Assembly (NCBI RefSeq): GCF_016653635.2
Contig: NZ_CP067420.1
Span: 4,428,001-4,492,000, forward strand
Direction of reading: 5' to 3'
Length of the DNA stretch: 64,000 nt
Source of the DNA: Skermanella sp. TT6
GTDB taxonomy: Bacteria > Pseudomonadota > Alphaproteobacteria > Azospirillales > Azospirillaceae
Shown here: piece after piece, positions 8,327 through 17,891 of the stretch
Position numbering within the stretch: position 1 is the stretch's first letter
Layout of the letters: each line of letters begins with the position of its first letter
The notes under the pieces: generated by a model
What the model saw: the letters and a program-made list of their open reading frames with translations, nothing else
Told to the model about the DNA's origin: nothing
The model's database searches: none
Translations under genes and position numbers: made by a program

Positions 8327-9544
8327 TCACCCCCGGGGGGCGACCACCATGCAGTCCTGGCCCTTCGATTCGAGCCTGGAGCAGGCCTGCTCGGCGGCGG
8401 CCTTGGTCATGCCCGTGAAACGGGCCTGGAACACGCCGGTACGGGATTTCAGGACGGTGCCCTGCGCGCCCTTGACGTGAGCCGGGATGACCTTCTCGGT
8501 CGTCGCAAGGCCGGTCTGGCCAGCCTTATGGCTCTTGTAGCTGCCGACCTGGATCGCCCAGGAGCCCGGCTTGGCCGCCGGGGCCGGCTTGGCCGCCGCC
8601 TTGGCGGTCGGCTTGGGGCTTTGGGCGACGGCCTTCTCGGCCCGCGGGGCATCGGCCTTGATCGTCGCCCGGACGGTCGGGACGACGGCCGCGACCGCCA
8701 CGGTGGAGACGGACCGGCCGAGCGGCTTGACGCCGAAACCGTGGTCGAGCAGGGCCGCGACCCGGTTGTCACGTTCCCGCGAGCTGCTGCCGCCCAGGAC
8801 GACCGCGATCAGCCGCCGGCCGTCGCGCACCGCCGTGGCGGCGAGGTTGAAGCCGGAGGCATTGACGAAACCGGTCTTGATCCCGTCCATGCCGTCGTAG
8901 CGGTTCATCAGGCGGTTGTGGCTGTGGACCACGGCGCCGTTGTAGGAGAAGCTGCTGCGGCTGAAATAGGGATAATGGCGCGAGTGCGTCTTGATCAGCG
9001 CCTGCGACAGCGTCGCGATGTCCCGCGCGGTCGTCTTCTGGCGGACGTTCGGCAGGCCCGAGGCGTTCAGGAACGTCGTGTTCCGCATGCCGATCATGCG
9101 CGCCTTCATCGTCATCATCTCGGCGAAGCCTTCCTCCGTGCCGCCGATCGCCTCGGCCAGCACCACGGCCGCGTCGTTGGCCGACCGGGTGACCAGGCCG
9201 AGGATCGCGTCCTCCACCCGGATCGACGTGCCGGCGACCAGCCCCAGCTTGGACGGGGACATATTCTGCGCGCGCCGGGACACGGGAATGAACTGGTCCA
9301 GGGCCAGTTCACCTTTGTCCAGGCTGTCGAACGCCAGGAACAGCGTCATCATCTTGGTCAGCGAGGCGGGCTGGGTCGGGAGGTCCGGGTTCTGGGCGTG
9401 CAGGACGACGCCGGTGGCCGGATCGATCAGAAGCTCCGCATAGGGCGGCGGGGCGGCTTCGGCCGAAAGCGGGAACAGCAGGGCGCAGACGATCGCTGCG
9501 ACGAGGGAAATGCGCGAGGGCAAGTCAATGGAGCGGCGAAACAT
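8327..9544 (-). CDS. D-alanyl-D-alanine carboxypeptidase with C-terminal SPOR domain
   Basis: A 405-residue penicillin-binding-protein family enzyme (peptidase S11, DacA/DacF type) that trims the terminal D-Ala from peptidoglycan stem peptides in the periplasm. A signal peptide (about 1-31, ending SAEA) precedes the catalytic domain, which shows all three motifs: SLTK in PASLTKMMTLF, SAN in SANDAAVVLAE, and KTG in DGIKTGFVNASG. A Pro/Ala/Lys linker leads to a SPOR domain (about 325-405, GSWAIQVGSYKSHKAG), which binds denuded glycan at division septa. The ATG at 9544 has AGGAACC upstream; ATGs at 9571/9574 lack a ribosome site. Confidence 0.95.
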   Translation of the reverse strand: MFRRSIDLPSRISLVAAIVCALLFPLSAEAAPPPYAELLIDPATGVVLHAQNPDLPTQPASLTKMMTLFLAFDSLDKGELALDQFIPVSRRAQNMSPSKLGLVAGTSIRVEDAILGLVTRSANDAAVVLAEAIGGTEEGFAEMMTMKARMIGMRNTTFLNASGLPNVRQKTTARDIATLSQALIKTHSRHYPYFSRSSFSYNGAVVHSHNRLMNRYDGMDGIKTGFVNASGFNLAATAVRDGRRLIAVVLGGSSSRERDNRVAALLDHGFGVKPLGRSVSTVAVAAVVPTVRATIKADAPRAEKAVAQSPKPTAKAAAKPAPAAKPGSWAIQVGSYKSHKAGQTGLATTEKVIPAHVKGAQGTVLKSRTGVFQARFTGMTKAAAEQACSRLESKGQDCMVVAPRG

Positions 9545-10041
9545 GATGGTTCCTGAAAAACACTGCCGCATCATGATTAGGCGCCATTGGTTAAAAAATT
9601 AAGAACTTCGTTTCATTCCTTTTCAGTGACTTGCGGTCCATCCCTATGACAAAGGTTAAGGTCGGGCCGCACGACGGTCGGAGCCGTCACGCCGGAAAGC
9701 CTGTCTGGAACGGGCGGATCGTCCTGAGGCAGGGCGGCTTCGGATCGTCGCCGGATCCTACCGCGGGGAGCCGATTCGGGCATTGGGGGGATACGGCTTG
9801 CCTCATTTCGGTTTCATTATAATCTCGGAACGTTAAACTTCCATCAAGTGGGCCGTCCGGCCGGGCGGCCCGGCTCAATCCGGGGGTACTCTGTTCGCCC
9901 GTTCTCCCCAGCAACCGCCCCCGCAACCGATGGTAGATACGAATTGCTGTGCAGTTCAGGAAAGAAGCAAGGGACCGAAGCCACCGCACCACCATCACGG
10001 GGCCGCCTCCGGCATGACGTATCCTCTCGTGCGAGACGCCG
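9545..10041. other. Intergenic region, no gene seen
   Basis: A 497-bp spacer between the divergent carboxypeptidase and response-regulator genes. A TATAAT at 9818-9823 is preceded 17 bp upstream by GGCTTG, a weak promoter candidate for the regulator gene. No RNA gene, repeat or credible ORF was recognised; the open frames here lack similarity and consistent codon bias. Confidence 0.4.
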
Positions 10042-10446
10042 ATGACTGAGAGTTCCGATCCGGCAACGGGCAAACGGTTTCGGATCATGATCGTCGAGGA
10101 CGACGCCCTGGTCGCGCTGGGGATACGCTGCACCCTGGACGAACTCGGCTACGAGGTCTGCGGCGTGGCGGCGTCCGAGCCGGAAGCCCTGGCGCTGGCG
10201 GGCCGGACGCAACCGGAACTGGCGTTGATGGACATCCGGTTGCGCGGCCCGACTGACGGGATCGATACCGCGCGACGCCTGCGCGCCGAGTTCGGCATCC
10301 GGTCCGTCTATCTGTCGGCCTACACGGACCACCAGACCATGAGCCGAATCACCTCGACCTATCCCCTTGGCTTCGTCCAGAAACCCTATTCGGCCGTTCA
10401 GCTTCGCATGGCGCTGGACCTGGCGGTCCGGCGGCTCGGCAGCTGA
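10042..10446 (+). CDS. Single-domain response regulator (receiver only)
   Basis: A 134-residue CheY-like receiver. It has the acidic pair (IVEDDALVAL), the phospho-acceptor Asp in LALMDIRLRG, the Ser/Thr switch in SVYLSAY, and the Lys in GFVQKPYS. There is no output domain, so it must act through partners such as a histidine kinase, phosphorelay or motor. The DIRLxGxxDG(I/V) signature is common in alphaproteobacterial orphan receivers. No kinase gene is adjacent. hutH follows 64 bp downstream on the same strand and could be co-transcribed. Confidence 0.9.
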   Translation: MTESSDPATGKRFRIMIVEDDALVALGIRCTLDELGYEVCGVAASEPEALALAGRTQPELALMDIRLRGPTDGIDTARRLRAEFGIRSVYLSAYTDHQTMSRITSTYPLGFVQKPYSAVQLRMALDLAVRRLGS

Positions 10447-10510
10447 CCGGCGAGGAGCCCGGAAATGCCCTCCGGCGACGGGGAGGGCCGGACTGTGAGG
10501 AGGATGGAGC

Positions 10511-12067
10511 ATGACCGAGCCGCTGAGCCTCGACCCGGGCCGGCTGACCCTGCCCCTTCTGCGGCGGATCGCCCGGGACGCCGGAGTGCCGGCGGTGCTG
10601 GCGGACGGCTGGAGGGACGAGGCGGAGGCGGCGGCGGCGACGGTTTCCGACGTGATCGCCCGCGGCGACGCCGCCTACGGCATCAATACCGGATTCGGGC
10701 TGCTGGCGCGCAAGCGCATCCCGCCGGAGAGCCTGCGCGAGCTTCAGACCCGGCTCGTGCTCTCCCATGCGGCCGGGACCGGCCCGGCGCTGCCGGCCGA
10801 GGTGACGCGCCTGATCCTGGTGCTGAAGGCCGCGAGCCTCGCCCGGGGCCGGTCCGGCGTCCGTCCCCTGGTCATCGAGACCCTGCTGGCGCTGGCCAAT
10901 CGCGGCGTGCTTCCCGTGATCCCGGCCAAGGGATCGGTCGGCGCCTCCGGCGATCTGGCGCCGCTGGCGCACATGGCCGCCGTCCTGACCGGCATCGGCG
11001 AGGCGATGACCGGCGACGGGATCGTTCCGGCCGCGCAAGCGCTTGCCGCGGCCGGGATCGAGCCGCTGGTGCTGGAGGCCAAGGAGGGCCTGGCGCTGCT
11101 CAACGGGACCCAGGTGTCGACCGCGCTGGCGCTGGTCGGCCTGTTCGCCGCCGAGGATTGTTTCGCCGCCGCACTGGTCGCGGGCGCGCTGTCGGTCGAT
11201 GCCGCCCGGGGCAGCGACGTGCCGTTCGACCCGAGGATCCACGCATTGCGCGGGCAGCCCGGCCAGATCGAGGTCGCCCGCGTGCTGCGCCGGCTGCTCT
11301 CCGGCAGCGCGATCCGTCAGTCCCACCTGACGGGGGACGAGCGGGTCCAGGATCCCTACTCGCTGCGCTGCCAGCCCCAGGTCATGGGCGCCTGCCTGGA
11401 CCATCTCCGCTTCGCGGCCCAGGTGCTGGAGCGGGAGGCGAACGCCGTGACCGACAACCCGCTGGTCTTCCCGGACAGCGGCGACATCCTGTCCGGCGGC
11501 AATTTCCACGCCGAGCCGGTCGCCATGGCGGCCGACGTGCTGGCGCTGGCGATCGCCGAGACCGGAGCCCTGTCGGAGCGGCGGACGGCCCTGCTGATGG
11601 ACACCACCCTGAGCGGCCTGCCGCCCTTCCTGGTAGCGGAAGGAGGGCTCAATTCCGGCTTCATGATCGCCCAGGTGACCGCGGCGGCCCTGGCGTCGGA
11701 GAACAAGCAGCTGGCGCATCCGGCCAGCGTCGACAGCCTGCCGACCTCGGCCAACCAGGAGGACCATGTCAGCATGGCGACCCACGGGGCGCGCCGGCTG
11801 GGCGAGATGGCCTCCAACACGGCGGGCATCGTGGCGATCGAGCTGCTGGCCGCGTGCCAGGGCGTGGACTTCCACCGCCCGCTGGAGACCTCCCCGGCGC
11901 TGGCCGGCGCGCTGGCGATCGTCCGGGACCGCGTGCCGTTCTACGACCGCGACCGCTACTTCGCCCCGGACATCGCCGCCGCGGCGGGGACGGTCACGGA
12001 AGGGCTGTGGCACGCCTTCATGGACCAAGGGCTGCTGCCGGGAGCCCCGGGGCCGGGAACCCTGTGA
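10511..12067 (+). CDS. hutH: Histidine ammonia-lyase
   Basis: A 518-residue member of the aromatic amino acid ammonia-lyase family, converting L-histidine to urocanate and ammonia, the first step of histidine catabolism in the cytoplasm. The Ala-Ser-Gly triplet that cyclises to the MIO electrophile is present in [16 protein letters not shown]. Other family landmarks are [25 protein letters not shown] and [25 protein letters not shown] precedes the ATG. The other hut genes (hutU, hutI, hutG) are not in the window, so this is a detached copy. A phenylalanine or tyrosine lyase is less likely given these motifs. Confidence 0.9.
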   Translation: MTEPLSLDPGRLTLPLLRRIARDAGVPAVLADGWRDEAEAAAATVSDVIARGDAAYGINTGFGLLARKRIPPESLRELQTRLVLSHAAGTGPALPAEVTRLILVLKAASLARGRSGVRPLVIETLLALANRGVLPVIPAKGSVGASGDLAPLAHMAAVLTGIGEAMTGDGIVPAAQALAAAGIEPLVLEAKEGLALLNGTQVSTALALVGLFAAEDCFAAALVAGALSVDAARGSDVPFDPRIHALRGQPGQIEVARVLRRLLSGSAIRQSHLTGDERVQDPYSLRCQPQVMGACLDHLRFAAQVLEREANAVTDNPLVFPDSGDILSGGNFHAEPVAMAADVLALAIAETGALSERRTALLMDTTLSGLPPFLVAEGGLNSGFMIAQVTAAALASENKQLAHPASVDSLPTSANQEDHVSMATHGARRLGEMASNTAGIVAIELLAACQGVDFHRPLETSPALAGALAIVRDRVPFYDRDRYFAPDIAAAAGTVTEGLWHAFMDQGLLPGAPGPGTL

Positions 12068-12134
12068 ACAGGCGCTCCGGTCGCCTATAATCATACAAAA
12101 CCAAGACCGCATGCACCGGGGAGGCAGACAAAAG

Positions 12135-13769
12135 ATGCGCGGACTCATGATGGACAAGCCGCTGCTGATTTCTTCGCTGATCGACTACGCGGAGGAATAT
12201 CACGGCACGACGGAGATCGTTTCGCGCACGGTCGAAGGACCGATCCATACCTATACCTATGCCGAGGCGGCCAAGCGCGCGCGTCAGCTGGCCAACGCCC
12301 TGATCGCGCTGGGGGTCGGGCCGGGCGACCGGATCGGCACGGTGGCCTGGAACGGATACCGGCATTTCGAGATCTATTACGCCACCTCCGGCATGGGGGC
12401 GATCTGCCACACGATCAATCCGCGCCTGTTCCCGCCGCAGATCTCCTACATCATCAACCACGCCGAAGATTCCTACCTGTTCGTGGACCTCACCTTCGTG
12501 CCGCTCCTGGAAGGGATCGCGGAGCAGCTGACGGGCGTGAAGGGCATCGTGGTGATGACCGACCGGGACCATATGCCCGAGTCGAAGCTGCCGAACCTGC
12601 TCTGCTACGAGACCCTGGTCCGCAGCCATTCCGACCAGTACGAGTGGCCCCGGCTCGACGAGTGGACCGCCTCGTCGCTCTGCTACACGTCGGGCACGAC
12701 GGGCAATCCCAAGGGCGTGCTCTACAGCCACCGCTCGACGGTGCTGCACAGCTACGCGGTGGCGCTGCCCGACGCGCTCGACCTGTCGTCGCGCGACGCG
12801 GTGATGCCGGTCGTGCCGATGTTCCACGTCAACGCCTGGGGGCTGCCCTACGCCTGCCCCATGACGGGCGCCAAGCTGGTGTTCCCCGGCGCGAAGATGG
12901 ACGGCGCCAGCCTGCACGAGCTGATGGAGCTGGGCAGCGTGACGGTCAGCGCCGGCGTGCCGACGATCTGGGCCGGGCTGATCCGCTACATGCAGGAGAA
13001 CGGCAAGACGTTCAGCACGCTGAAGCGGACGATCGTCGGCGGGTCGGCGGCGCCGCGCGCCATGATCGAGACCTTCCAGGACGAGTTCGGGGTCGAGCTG
13101 CTGCATGCCTGGGGCATGACCGAGACCTCGCCGATCGGCTCCGTCTCGCGGCTGAAGCCCGGCATGGAGAACCGTTCCGAGGACGAAAGGATGGCGGTCC
13201 GGGCCAAGCAGGGCCGTCCGTTGTTCGGCATCCGCATGAAGATCGCCGACGACGAGGGCAAGCCCCTGCCCCATGACGGCGTGGCCTTCGGCCACCTGAA
13301 GGTGACGGGGCCGTGGGTCTGCGCCCGCTACTTCAAGGAGACGACCCCGTCGTCCCATGACGACGAGGGCTGGTTCTCGACCGGCGACGTCGCCACCATC
13401 GACGCCGACGGCTTCATGCAGATCACCGACCGCAGCAAGGACGTGATCAAGTCGGGCGGCGAGTGGATCAGCTCGATCGACCTGGAGAACACGGCGGTCG
13501 CCCACCCGGACGTGGTCGAGGCGGCGGCGATCGGCATCGCCCATCCGAAGTGGGACGAACGCCCGCTGCTGGTGGTGATCGCCCGGCCGGGCAGCGGCCT
13601 GACGCGGGAGAGCCTTCTGGCGTTCTTCGAGGGCAAGATCGCCAAATGGTGGCTGCCGGACGACATCGTCTTCGTCGAGGAGCTTCCCCACACCGCGACC
13701 GGCAAGCTCCTGAAGACCCGGCTGCGCGAGCAGTTCAAGGACTATCGCCTGCCCACCGCCGCGGAGTGA
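12135..13769 (+). CDS. Medium-chain fatty-acyl-CoA synthetase (AlkK-like)
   Basis: A 544-residue ANL-superfamily adenylate-forming enzyme that activates a carboxylic acid with ATP and CoA. The P-loop-like motif [16 protein letters not shown], the A5 motif AWGMTETSP, the A7 motif [11 protein letters not shown], the hinge ([17 protein letters not shown]) and the catalytic Lys in [11 protein letters not shown] are all intact. The N-terminus [16 protein letters not shown] is typical of AlkK-type medium-chain ligases. The ATG at 12135 lies 10 bases after GGGGAGG; an in-frame ATG at 12111 is less likely. It starts 67 bp after hutH on the same strand. Confidence 0.9.
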   Translation: MRGLMMDKPLLISSLIDYAEEYHGTTEIVSRTVEGPIHTYTYAEAAKRARQLANALIALGVGPGDRIGTVAWNGYRHFEIYYATSGMGAICHTINPRLFPPQISYIINHAEDSYLFVDLTFVPLLEGIAEQLTGVKGIVVMTDRDHMPESKLPNLLCYETLVRSHSDQYEWPRLDEWTASSLCYTSGTTGNPKGVLYSHRSTVLHSYAVALPDALDLSSRDAVMPVVPMFHVNAWGLPYACPMTGAKLVFPGAKMDGASLHELMELGSVTVSAGVPTIWAGLIRYMQENGKTFSTLKRTIVGGSAAPRAMIETFQDEFGVELLHAWGMTETSPIGSVSRLKPGMENRSEDERMAVRAKQGRPLFGIRMKIADDEGKPLPHDGVAFGHLKVTGPWVCARYFKETTPSSHDDEGWFSTGDVATIDADGFMQITDRSKDVIKSGGEWISSIDLENTAVAHPDVVEAAAIGIAHPKWDERPLLVVIARPGSGLTRESLLAFFEGKIAKWWLPDDIVFVEELPHTATGKLLKTRLREQFKDYRLPTAAE

Positions 13770-13860
13770 GGTGGCGGCGGAGGCGGCGGAGATGGTATTG
13801 GGGCGTCCCGCACCTACATGGGTGGGGACGCCCAGCCCCATCCGCCTCCCCCTGGAGATC

Positions 13861-14328
13861 ATGAAGGCCGACCTCGACGCGCCGTCCGCCGCAAGCGATG
13901 CCGGGACCGCCCCCGCCGACACGGGAGCCGAGGCATTCCGGCACGCGCCGGCCAACCCGGTGGTGCGCCATGGCCTGATGGCGTTCGGGTTCGTCATGGT
14001 CGGCCTCGGAGCCCTCGGCGTCCTCCTGCCGGTGGTGCCGACGACGCCGTTCCTGATCGTCGCCGCCTGGGCCTTTTCCCGGAGTTCCGAGCGGTTCCAC
14101 CGCTGGCTCTACGGCCATCCCCGGCTGGGTCCGCCGCTGGTCGCGTGGAACAGGCACGGCGTGATCCCGGTGACCGGCAAGGTGCTTTCGGTCATAGGAA
14201 TGTATGGCAGCCTTGTCCTGGTAGTCCTTTACGTCGCGACCGACTGGGTCCTTCCGGCCGTCCATTTCATCGTCATAACCGCCGTCGCCGCCTATATCCT
14301 GACGCGGCCGAGTCGGGTCCCGGACTGA
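13861..14328 (+). CDS. YbaN-family (DUF454) inner-membrane protein
   Basis: A 155-residue protein. A polar N-terminus (about 1-38) precedes GFVMVGLGALGVLLPVVPTT, a YbaN/DUF454 signature of a transmembrane helix ending in Pro-Thr-Thr-Pro. Then come the conserved cytoplasmic segment AWAFSRSSERFHRWLYGHP and two further helices. Family members are small inner-membrane proteins of unknown biochemical role. The ATG at 13861 follows CTGGAGATC; an ORF extension to 13771 is open but dissimilar. Confidence 0.85.
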   Translation: MKADLDAPSAASDAGTAPADTGAEAFRHAPANPVVRHGLMAFGFVMVGLGALGVLLPVVPTTPFLIVAAWAFSRSSERFHRWLYGHPRLGPPLVAWNRHGVIPVTGKVLSVIGMYGSLVLVVLYVATDWVLPAVHFIVITAVAAYILTRPSRVPD

Positions 14329-14379
14329 CCGGCGGGCCGGTCCCTCATGCCTGGCCGGCGGGCCGGCCCCTCATGCCTG
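14329..14379. repeat. 26-bp tandem duplication at a gene end
   Basis: Two adjacent copies of a 25-26 bp unit beginning CCGGCGGGCCGG and ending CTCATGCCTG differ by one base. The second copy contains the stop codon of the DUF6306-like gene; the first lies just beyond it. Both copies are GGCCGG-rich and sit between converging genes. Confidence 0.85.
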
Positions 14380-14892
14380 ACCGGCCAGCCAGTCGAGCAG
14401 CGCCTCGCAATCCTTCAGGTCGGCGCGCTGGACCTCCCGAAGGTCCGCCAGGACGCCGCACAGCTCGTCGCTCGCGACGCGCGGCAGGGTCGCGTCGAAC
14501 CGGGAAACGACCCAGGCCATGCCGCCGTTGAGCAAGGCCAGGCGCTCGGCCACCGCCTCCAACCCGAGGACCTCGTCGTGGAAGCTGCTGGTGACGCCGG
14601 ACGGGGTCTCGCCGAGCTGGGTGACGATACGGGTCAGGACGCCGCAGAACCGCGCCTGATCGCGCTGGACCGACGCCAGAAGGTCGATCGCCTCCTGCTG
14701 CTCGAACTCGGCCAGGAGCGCCGTCAGCGCCTTGGCGCTGGCCCGACCGACCTCCAGCATGGCGTTCAGGAGGGACGCCAGCTCGGCCTCCGGGATCGGG
14801 TCCACGATCTGCGCCCGGCCGGAATAGGCCGGATCGATCTCCGAGGCGTAGCAGGGCGGCGAAGCACAGCTTGCCGGTTCAAGGTCGGACAT
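14371..14892 (-). CDS. DUF6306-like helical protein
   Basis: A 173-residue soluble protein. A short N-terminal segment contains two cysteines (SCASPPCYASEIDPAY), and the rest is a helical bundle with conserved-looking acidic/hydrophobic helices (about 40-170). The N-terminal CYASEIDPAY pattern resembles proteins annotated as DUF6306, recalled rather than searched. The start at 14892 has GGAGT nine bases upstream, preferred over the ATG at 14925. The biochemical function is unknown. It is divergent from the lipoprotein gene at 15085; two 13-bp direct repeats lie between. Confidence 0.6.
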   Translation of the reverse strand: MSDLEPASCASPPCYASEIDPAYSGRAQIVDPIPEAELASLLNAMLEVGRASAKALTALLAEFEQQEAIDLLASVQRDQARFCGVLTRIVTQLGETPSGVTSSFHDEVLGLEAVAERLALLNGGMAWVVSRFDATLPRVASDELCGVLADLREVQRADLKDCEALLDWLAGQA

Positions 14893-14976
14893 GCCCAATA
14901 CTCCTTCGGCCGGATTATAGTCCATCCGTACCGCGCCTGGAAGTCCGGCCCAAAAATGTCCCGAACGTTGACAGGA

Positions 14977-15012
14977 ATAATCGAGTCGAGACGGTGTTCA
15001 TAATCGAGTCGA
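14977..15012. promoter_or_regulatory. Pair of 13-bp direct repeats, candidate operator
   Basis: ATAATCGAGTCGA occurs at 14977-14989 and again at 15000-15012, starts 23 bp apart, between the divergent genes at 14892 and 15085. A TTGACA lies just upstream at 14968-14973. Spacing near two helical turns fits binding by a dimeric regulator, but no regulator is known. Confidence 0.35.
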
Positions 15013-15084
15013 TTGGTTGGGCTTTATTCAGCCGATCGATGACTATCCTGCAAATCTTTCGGAAAATCGAAGGGAGTCGCTCGG

Positions 15085-15258
15085 ATGCGAAACAAACTTT
15101 GGCTGGTGCTGGCACCGATGATGATGTTGGGGCTTGCCGCCTGCGGCGAGGATACCGCGTCGACCGATGAGCCCGCGACCCCGCCCGCCGCCGAAGCACC
15201 GGGTGCCGCGGGCGGCACGACCACGCCTCCGCCGGCGACCGGCACGGGCACCCAGTAA
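15085..15258 (+). CDS. Short lipoprotein
   Basis: A 57-residue lipoprotein. A positively charged start (MRNK) and hydrophobic helix lead to the lipobox LAAC with Cys20 as the acylation site. The mature part is only about 37 residues, rich in Thr, Pro, Ala and Glu/Asp, and probably disordered. AGGGAG lies 8 bases upstream of the ATG. The signal directs it to the periplasmic side of a membrane. No specific family is recognisable. It is convergent with the thioesterase gene 20 bp downstream. Confidence 0.75.
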   Translation: MRNKLWLVLAPMMMLGLAACGEDTASTDEPATPPAAEAPGAAGGTTTPPPATGTGTQ

Positions 15259-15277
15259 GTAACCCGGGAACAATCCC

Positions 15278-15691
15278 TCAGGTGCCGCCCTCCCCGGGCG
15301 GCACCGGCCGGGGCCGGCGATCCTCGCCGATCGCCACATAGGTGAAGACGCCCTCCGTCACCTTCGTCGCGATCCGCCCCTGCCCCCGGCGGATCCAGGT
15401 GTCGACCTTGACCGCCATGGACGTCCGTCCGATCCGCTGGACCGTGCAGTAGCAGCTCACCTCGTCGCCGATCAGCACCGGCTGGTGGAACTTCATCGCC
15501 TCGATGCCGACGGTCGCCACCCGGCCGCCCGCGCGCCGGGCCGCCACCATGCCGCCGGCGACGTCCATCTGGGCCAGCAGCCATCCGCCGAAGATGTCGC
15601 CGTTGGGGTTGGCGTCGGCCGGCATCGCGATGGTGCGCAGCGCCGGGCCATGGCTGAAATCGGGGCTGAAATCGGGTTCCTGATCGGCCAT
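15278..15691 (-). CDS. Acyl-CoA thioesterase, YciA-type hotdog fold
   Basis: A 137-residue single-hotdog enzyme. The motif NPNGDIFGGWLLAQMDVAGG carries the catalytic Asn/Asp and the helix of the fold, and VKVDTWIRRG and GVFTYVAIGEDRRPRPVP match YciA-type acyl-CoA thioesterases. These hydrolyse a broad range of acyl-CoAs in the cytoplasm as hexamers (trimers of dimers). The length is normal and the start ATG at 15691 gives the usual N-terminus. It is divergent from parE with 114 bp between them. Confidence 0.9.
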   Translation of the reverse strand: MADQEPDFSPDFSHGPALRTIAMPADANPNGDIFGGWLLAQMDVAGGMVAARRAGGRVATVGIEAMKFHQPVLIGDEVSCYCTVQRIGRTSMAVKVDTWIRRGQGRIATKVTEGVFTYVAIGEDRRPRPVPPGEGGT

Positions 15692-15805
15692 CGCGGCTTC
15701 CTCTTGAGTCGGGGGACGAATCCGAATACCAAATCTTGTAGTCGATCCATGATGCGGCGCCGCATTCGCTTGCGGAAGCAGTGATCTAATTCCTATAATA
15801 CGGCC

Positions 15806-17791
15806 ATGAGCGATCTATTCCAGAACACCGCGCGCAAGGAAGACAGCTATTCCGCCCAGGATATCGAGGTCCTGGAGGGGCTCGAACCGGTGCGCCGCCG
15901 CCCCGGCATGTATATCGGCGGCACCGACGAACGGGCCTTGCACCACCTCGTGGCCGAGATCCTCGACAACGCCATGGACGAGGCCGTGGCCGGCCATGCC
16001 AGCCGCATCGACCTGGAGCTGGCGGCTGACGCGACCGTCACGATCCGCGACAACGGCCGCGGCATCCCGATCGACGAGCATCCCAAATACCCGGGCAAGT
16101 CCGCGCTCGAGGTGATCATGACGACGCTGCACTCCGGCGGCAAGTTCAGCGGCAAGGCCTACGCGACCTCGGGCGGCCTGCACGGCGTGGGCCTGTCGGT
16201 CGTCAACGCCCTGTCCGACCGGCTGACGGTGGAGATCGCGCGCGACCGCCAGCTGTTCACGCAGAGCTACAGCCGCGGCCTCGCCGTGGGCGACCTGGTG
16301 AGCCTGGGCGCCGTCCACAACCGGCGCGGCACGACCATCAAGTTCCACCCGGACGCGCTGATCTTCGGCGAGGGCGCCGCCTTCAAGCCGGAACGGCTGT
16401 ACCGGATGGCGCGGTCGAAGGCCTATCTCTACAAGGGCGTCGAGATCCGCTGGGCCTGCGATCCGGAACTGCTGGGTCCCGACGCGGTGACCCCGGCGGC
16501 GGAGACGCTGCACTTCCCCGGCGGCCTGAACGACTACCTGACCGCCGCGCTGAAGGAGCGCAAGGCCCTGACCCCCGCCCCGTTCGCGGGCGAGGTGCCG
16601 TTCCCCGGCGACGCCGGGCGGGCCGAATGGGCGATCGCCTGGCCGGAGGACGAGGAAGGTTTCATCCATTCCTACTGCAACACGGTGCCGACACCCCAGG
16701 GCGGCAGCCACGAGATGGGGCTCCGCGCCGCCCTGACACGCGGACTGAAATCCTTCGGCGAGCTGGTGGGCAACAAGCGGGCGGGCCAGGTCACCGCGGA
16801 CGACGTTTTCGGCGGGGCGACCATCCTGCTGTCGGTGTTCATCCGCGACCCGTCGTTCCAGGGCCAGACCAAGGAGAAGCTGGCGACCGCCGAGGCGGCG
16901 CGCCTGGTCGAGCTGGCGGTCAAGGACCACTTCGACCACTGGCTGTCGGCCGATCCCGCCGCCAGCAACCTGCTGCTGGACCACCTGATCGAGAAGGCGG
17001 AGGAGCGGCAGCGCAAGCGGCAGGCCAAGGAGATGTCGCGCAAGACCGCGACCCGCAAGCTCCGCCTGCCGGGCAAGCTGGCCGATTGCAGCCGCAACAC
17101 GCCGGACGGCACGGAAATCTTCCTGGTGGAGGGCGACTCGGCGGGCGGCTCGGCCAAGCAGGCGCGGATCCGCGAGACCCAGGCGATCCTGCCGCTGCGC
17201 GGCAAGATCCTGAACGTGGCGAGCGCCAGCGCCGACAAGATGCGGGCCAACCAGGAGCTGAGCGACCTGATCCAGGCGCTGGGCTGCGGCGTGGGCCGCG
17301 ACTTCTCGTCGGACAAGCTCCGGTACGAGCGCGTCATCATCATGACCGACGCCGACGTGGACGGCGCCCATATCGCGTCGCTGCTGATGACCTTCTTCTA
17401 TCGCGAGATGCCCGGCCTGATCCAGAACGGGCACCTGTACCTGGCCCTGCCCCCGCTCTACCGGGTGACCCACGGCGGCAAGTCGGTATATGCGCGCGAC
17501 GACGCCCACAAGGACCAGCTGGTCAAGACCGTCTTCGCCGGCAAGAAAGTGGAGCTGAGCCGCTTCAAGGGCCTGGGCGAGATGCAGCCGGCCCAGCTCA
17601 AGGAGACCACCATGGACCCGGGCAAGCGCACCCTGCTCCGCGTCGTGGTGCCCGACACCCACGACCCGGAGATGCGCGGCCAGGTGGAGGAGACCAAGTC
17701 GCTGGTCGAGAGCCTGATGGGCCGGAAGCCCGAGCTGCGCTTCCAGTACATCCAGGAGAACGCCCGGTTCGTCCAGGACATCGACGTCTGA
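15806..17791 (+). CDS. parE: DNA topoisomerase IV subunit B
   Basis: A 661-residue type IIA topoisomerase ATPase subunit, partner of ParC in decatenating replicated chromosomes. The GHKL ATPase begins with VLEGLEPVRRRPGMYIGG and EILDNAMDEA; the ATP lid is SGGLHGVGLSVVNALS. The TOPRIM domain shows IFLVEGDSAGGSAKQ and MTDADVDGAHI. The C-terminus has the GLGEMQPAQLKETTMDP motif. Its length (about 660) and the absence of the large GyrB insert favour ParE over GyrB. parC is not in this window. Confidence 0.95.
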   Translation: MSDLFQNTARKEDSYSAQDIEVLEGLEPVRRRPGMYIGGTDERALHHLVAEILDNAMDEAVAGHASRIDLELAADATVTIRDNGRGIPIDEHPKYPGKSALEVIMTTLHSGGKFSGKAYATSGGLHGVGLSVVNALSDRLTVEIARDRQLFTQSYSRGLAVGDLVSLGAVHNRRGTTIKFHPDALIFGEGAAFKPERLYRMARSKAYLYKGVEIRWACDPELLGPDAVTPAAETLHFPGGLNDYLTAALKERKALTPAPFAGEVPFPGDAGRAEWAIAWPEDEEGFIHSYCNTVPTPQGGSHEMGLRAALTRGLKSFGELVGNKRAGQVTADDVFGGATILLSVFIRDPSFQGQTKEKLATAEAARLVELAVKDHFDHWLSADPAASNLLLDHLIEKAEERQRKRQAKEMSRKTATRKLRLPGKLADCSRNTPDGTEIFLVEGDSAGGSAKQARIRETQAILPLRGKILNVASASADKMRANQELSDLIQALGCGVGRDFSSDKLRYERVIIMTDADVDGAHIASLLMTFFYREMPGLIQNGHLYLALPPLYRVTHGGKSVYARDDAHKDQLVKTVFAGKKVELSRFKGLGEMQPAQLKETTMDPGKRTLLRVVVPDTHDPEMRGQVEETKSLVESLMGRKPELRFQYIQENARFVQDIDV

Positions 17792-17891
17792 CGGAAAAAA
17801 TCCCGCCGGAACTTCCTTCTCCCGGGGGCTGTTGGCATGGACGGTGCTGAGAAGCGCCGAACCAGAACACCCCCGAGGGGCACGAAAGCCG

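Noticed and set aside
9631-9822. 63-codon plus-strand ORF in the spacer before the response regulator
   Set aside because: No ribosome site, poor codon bias and no recognisable motif.
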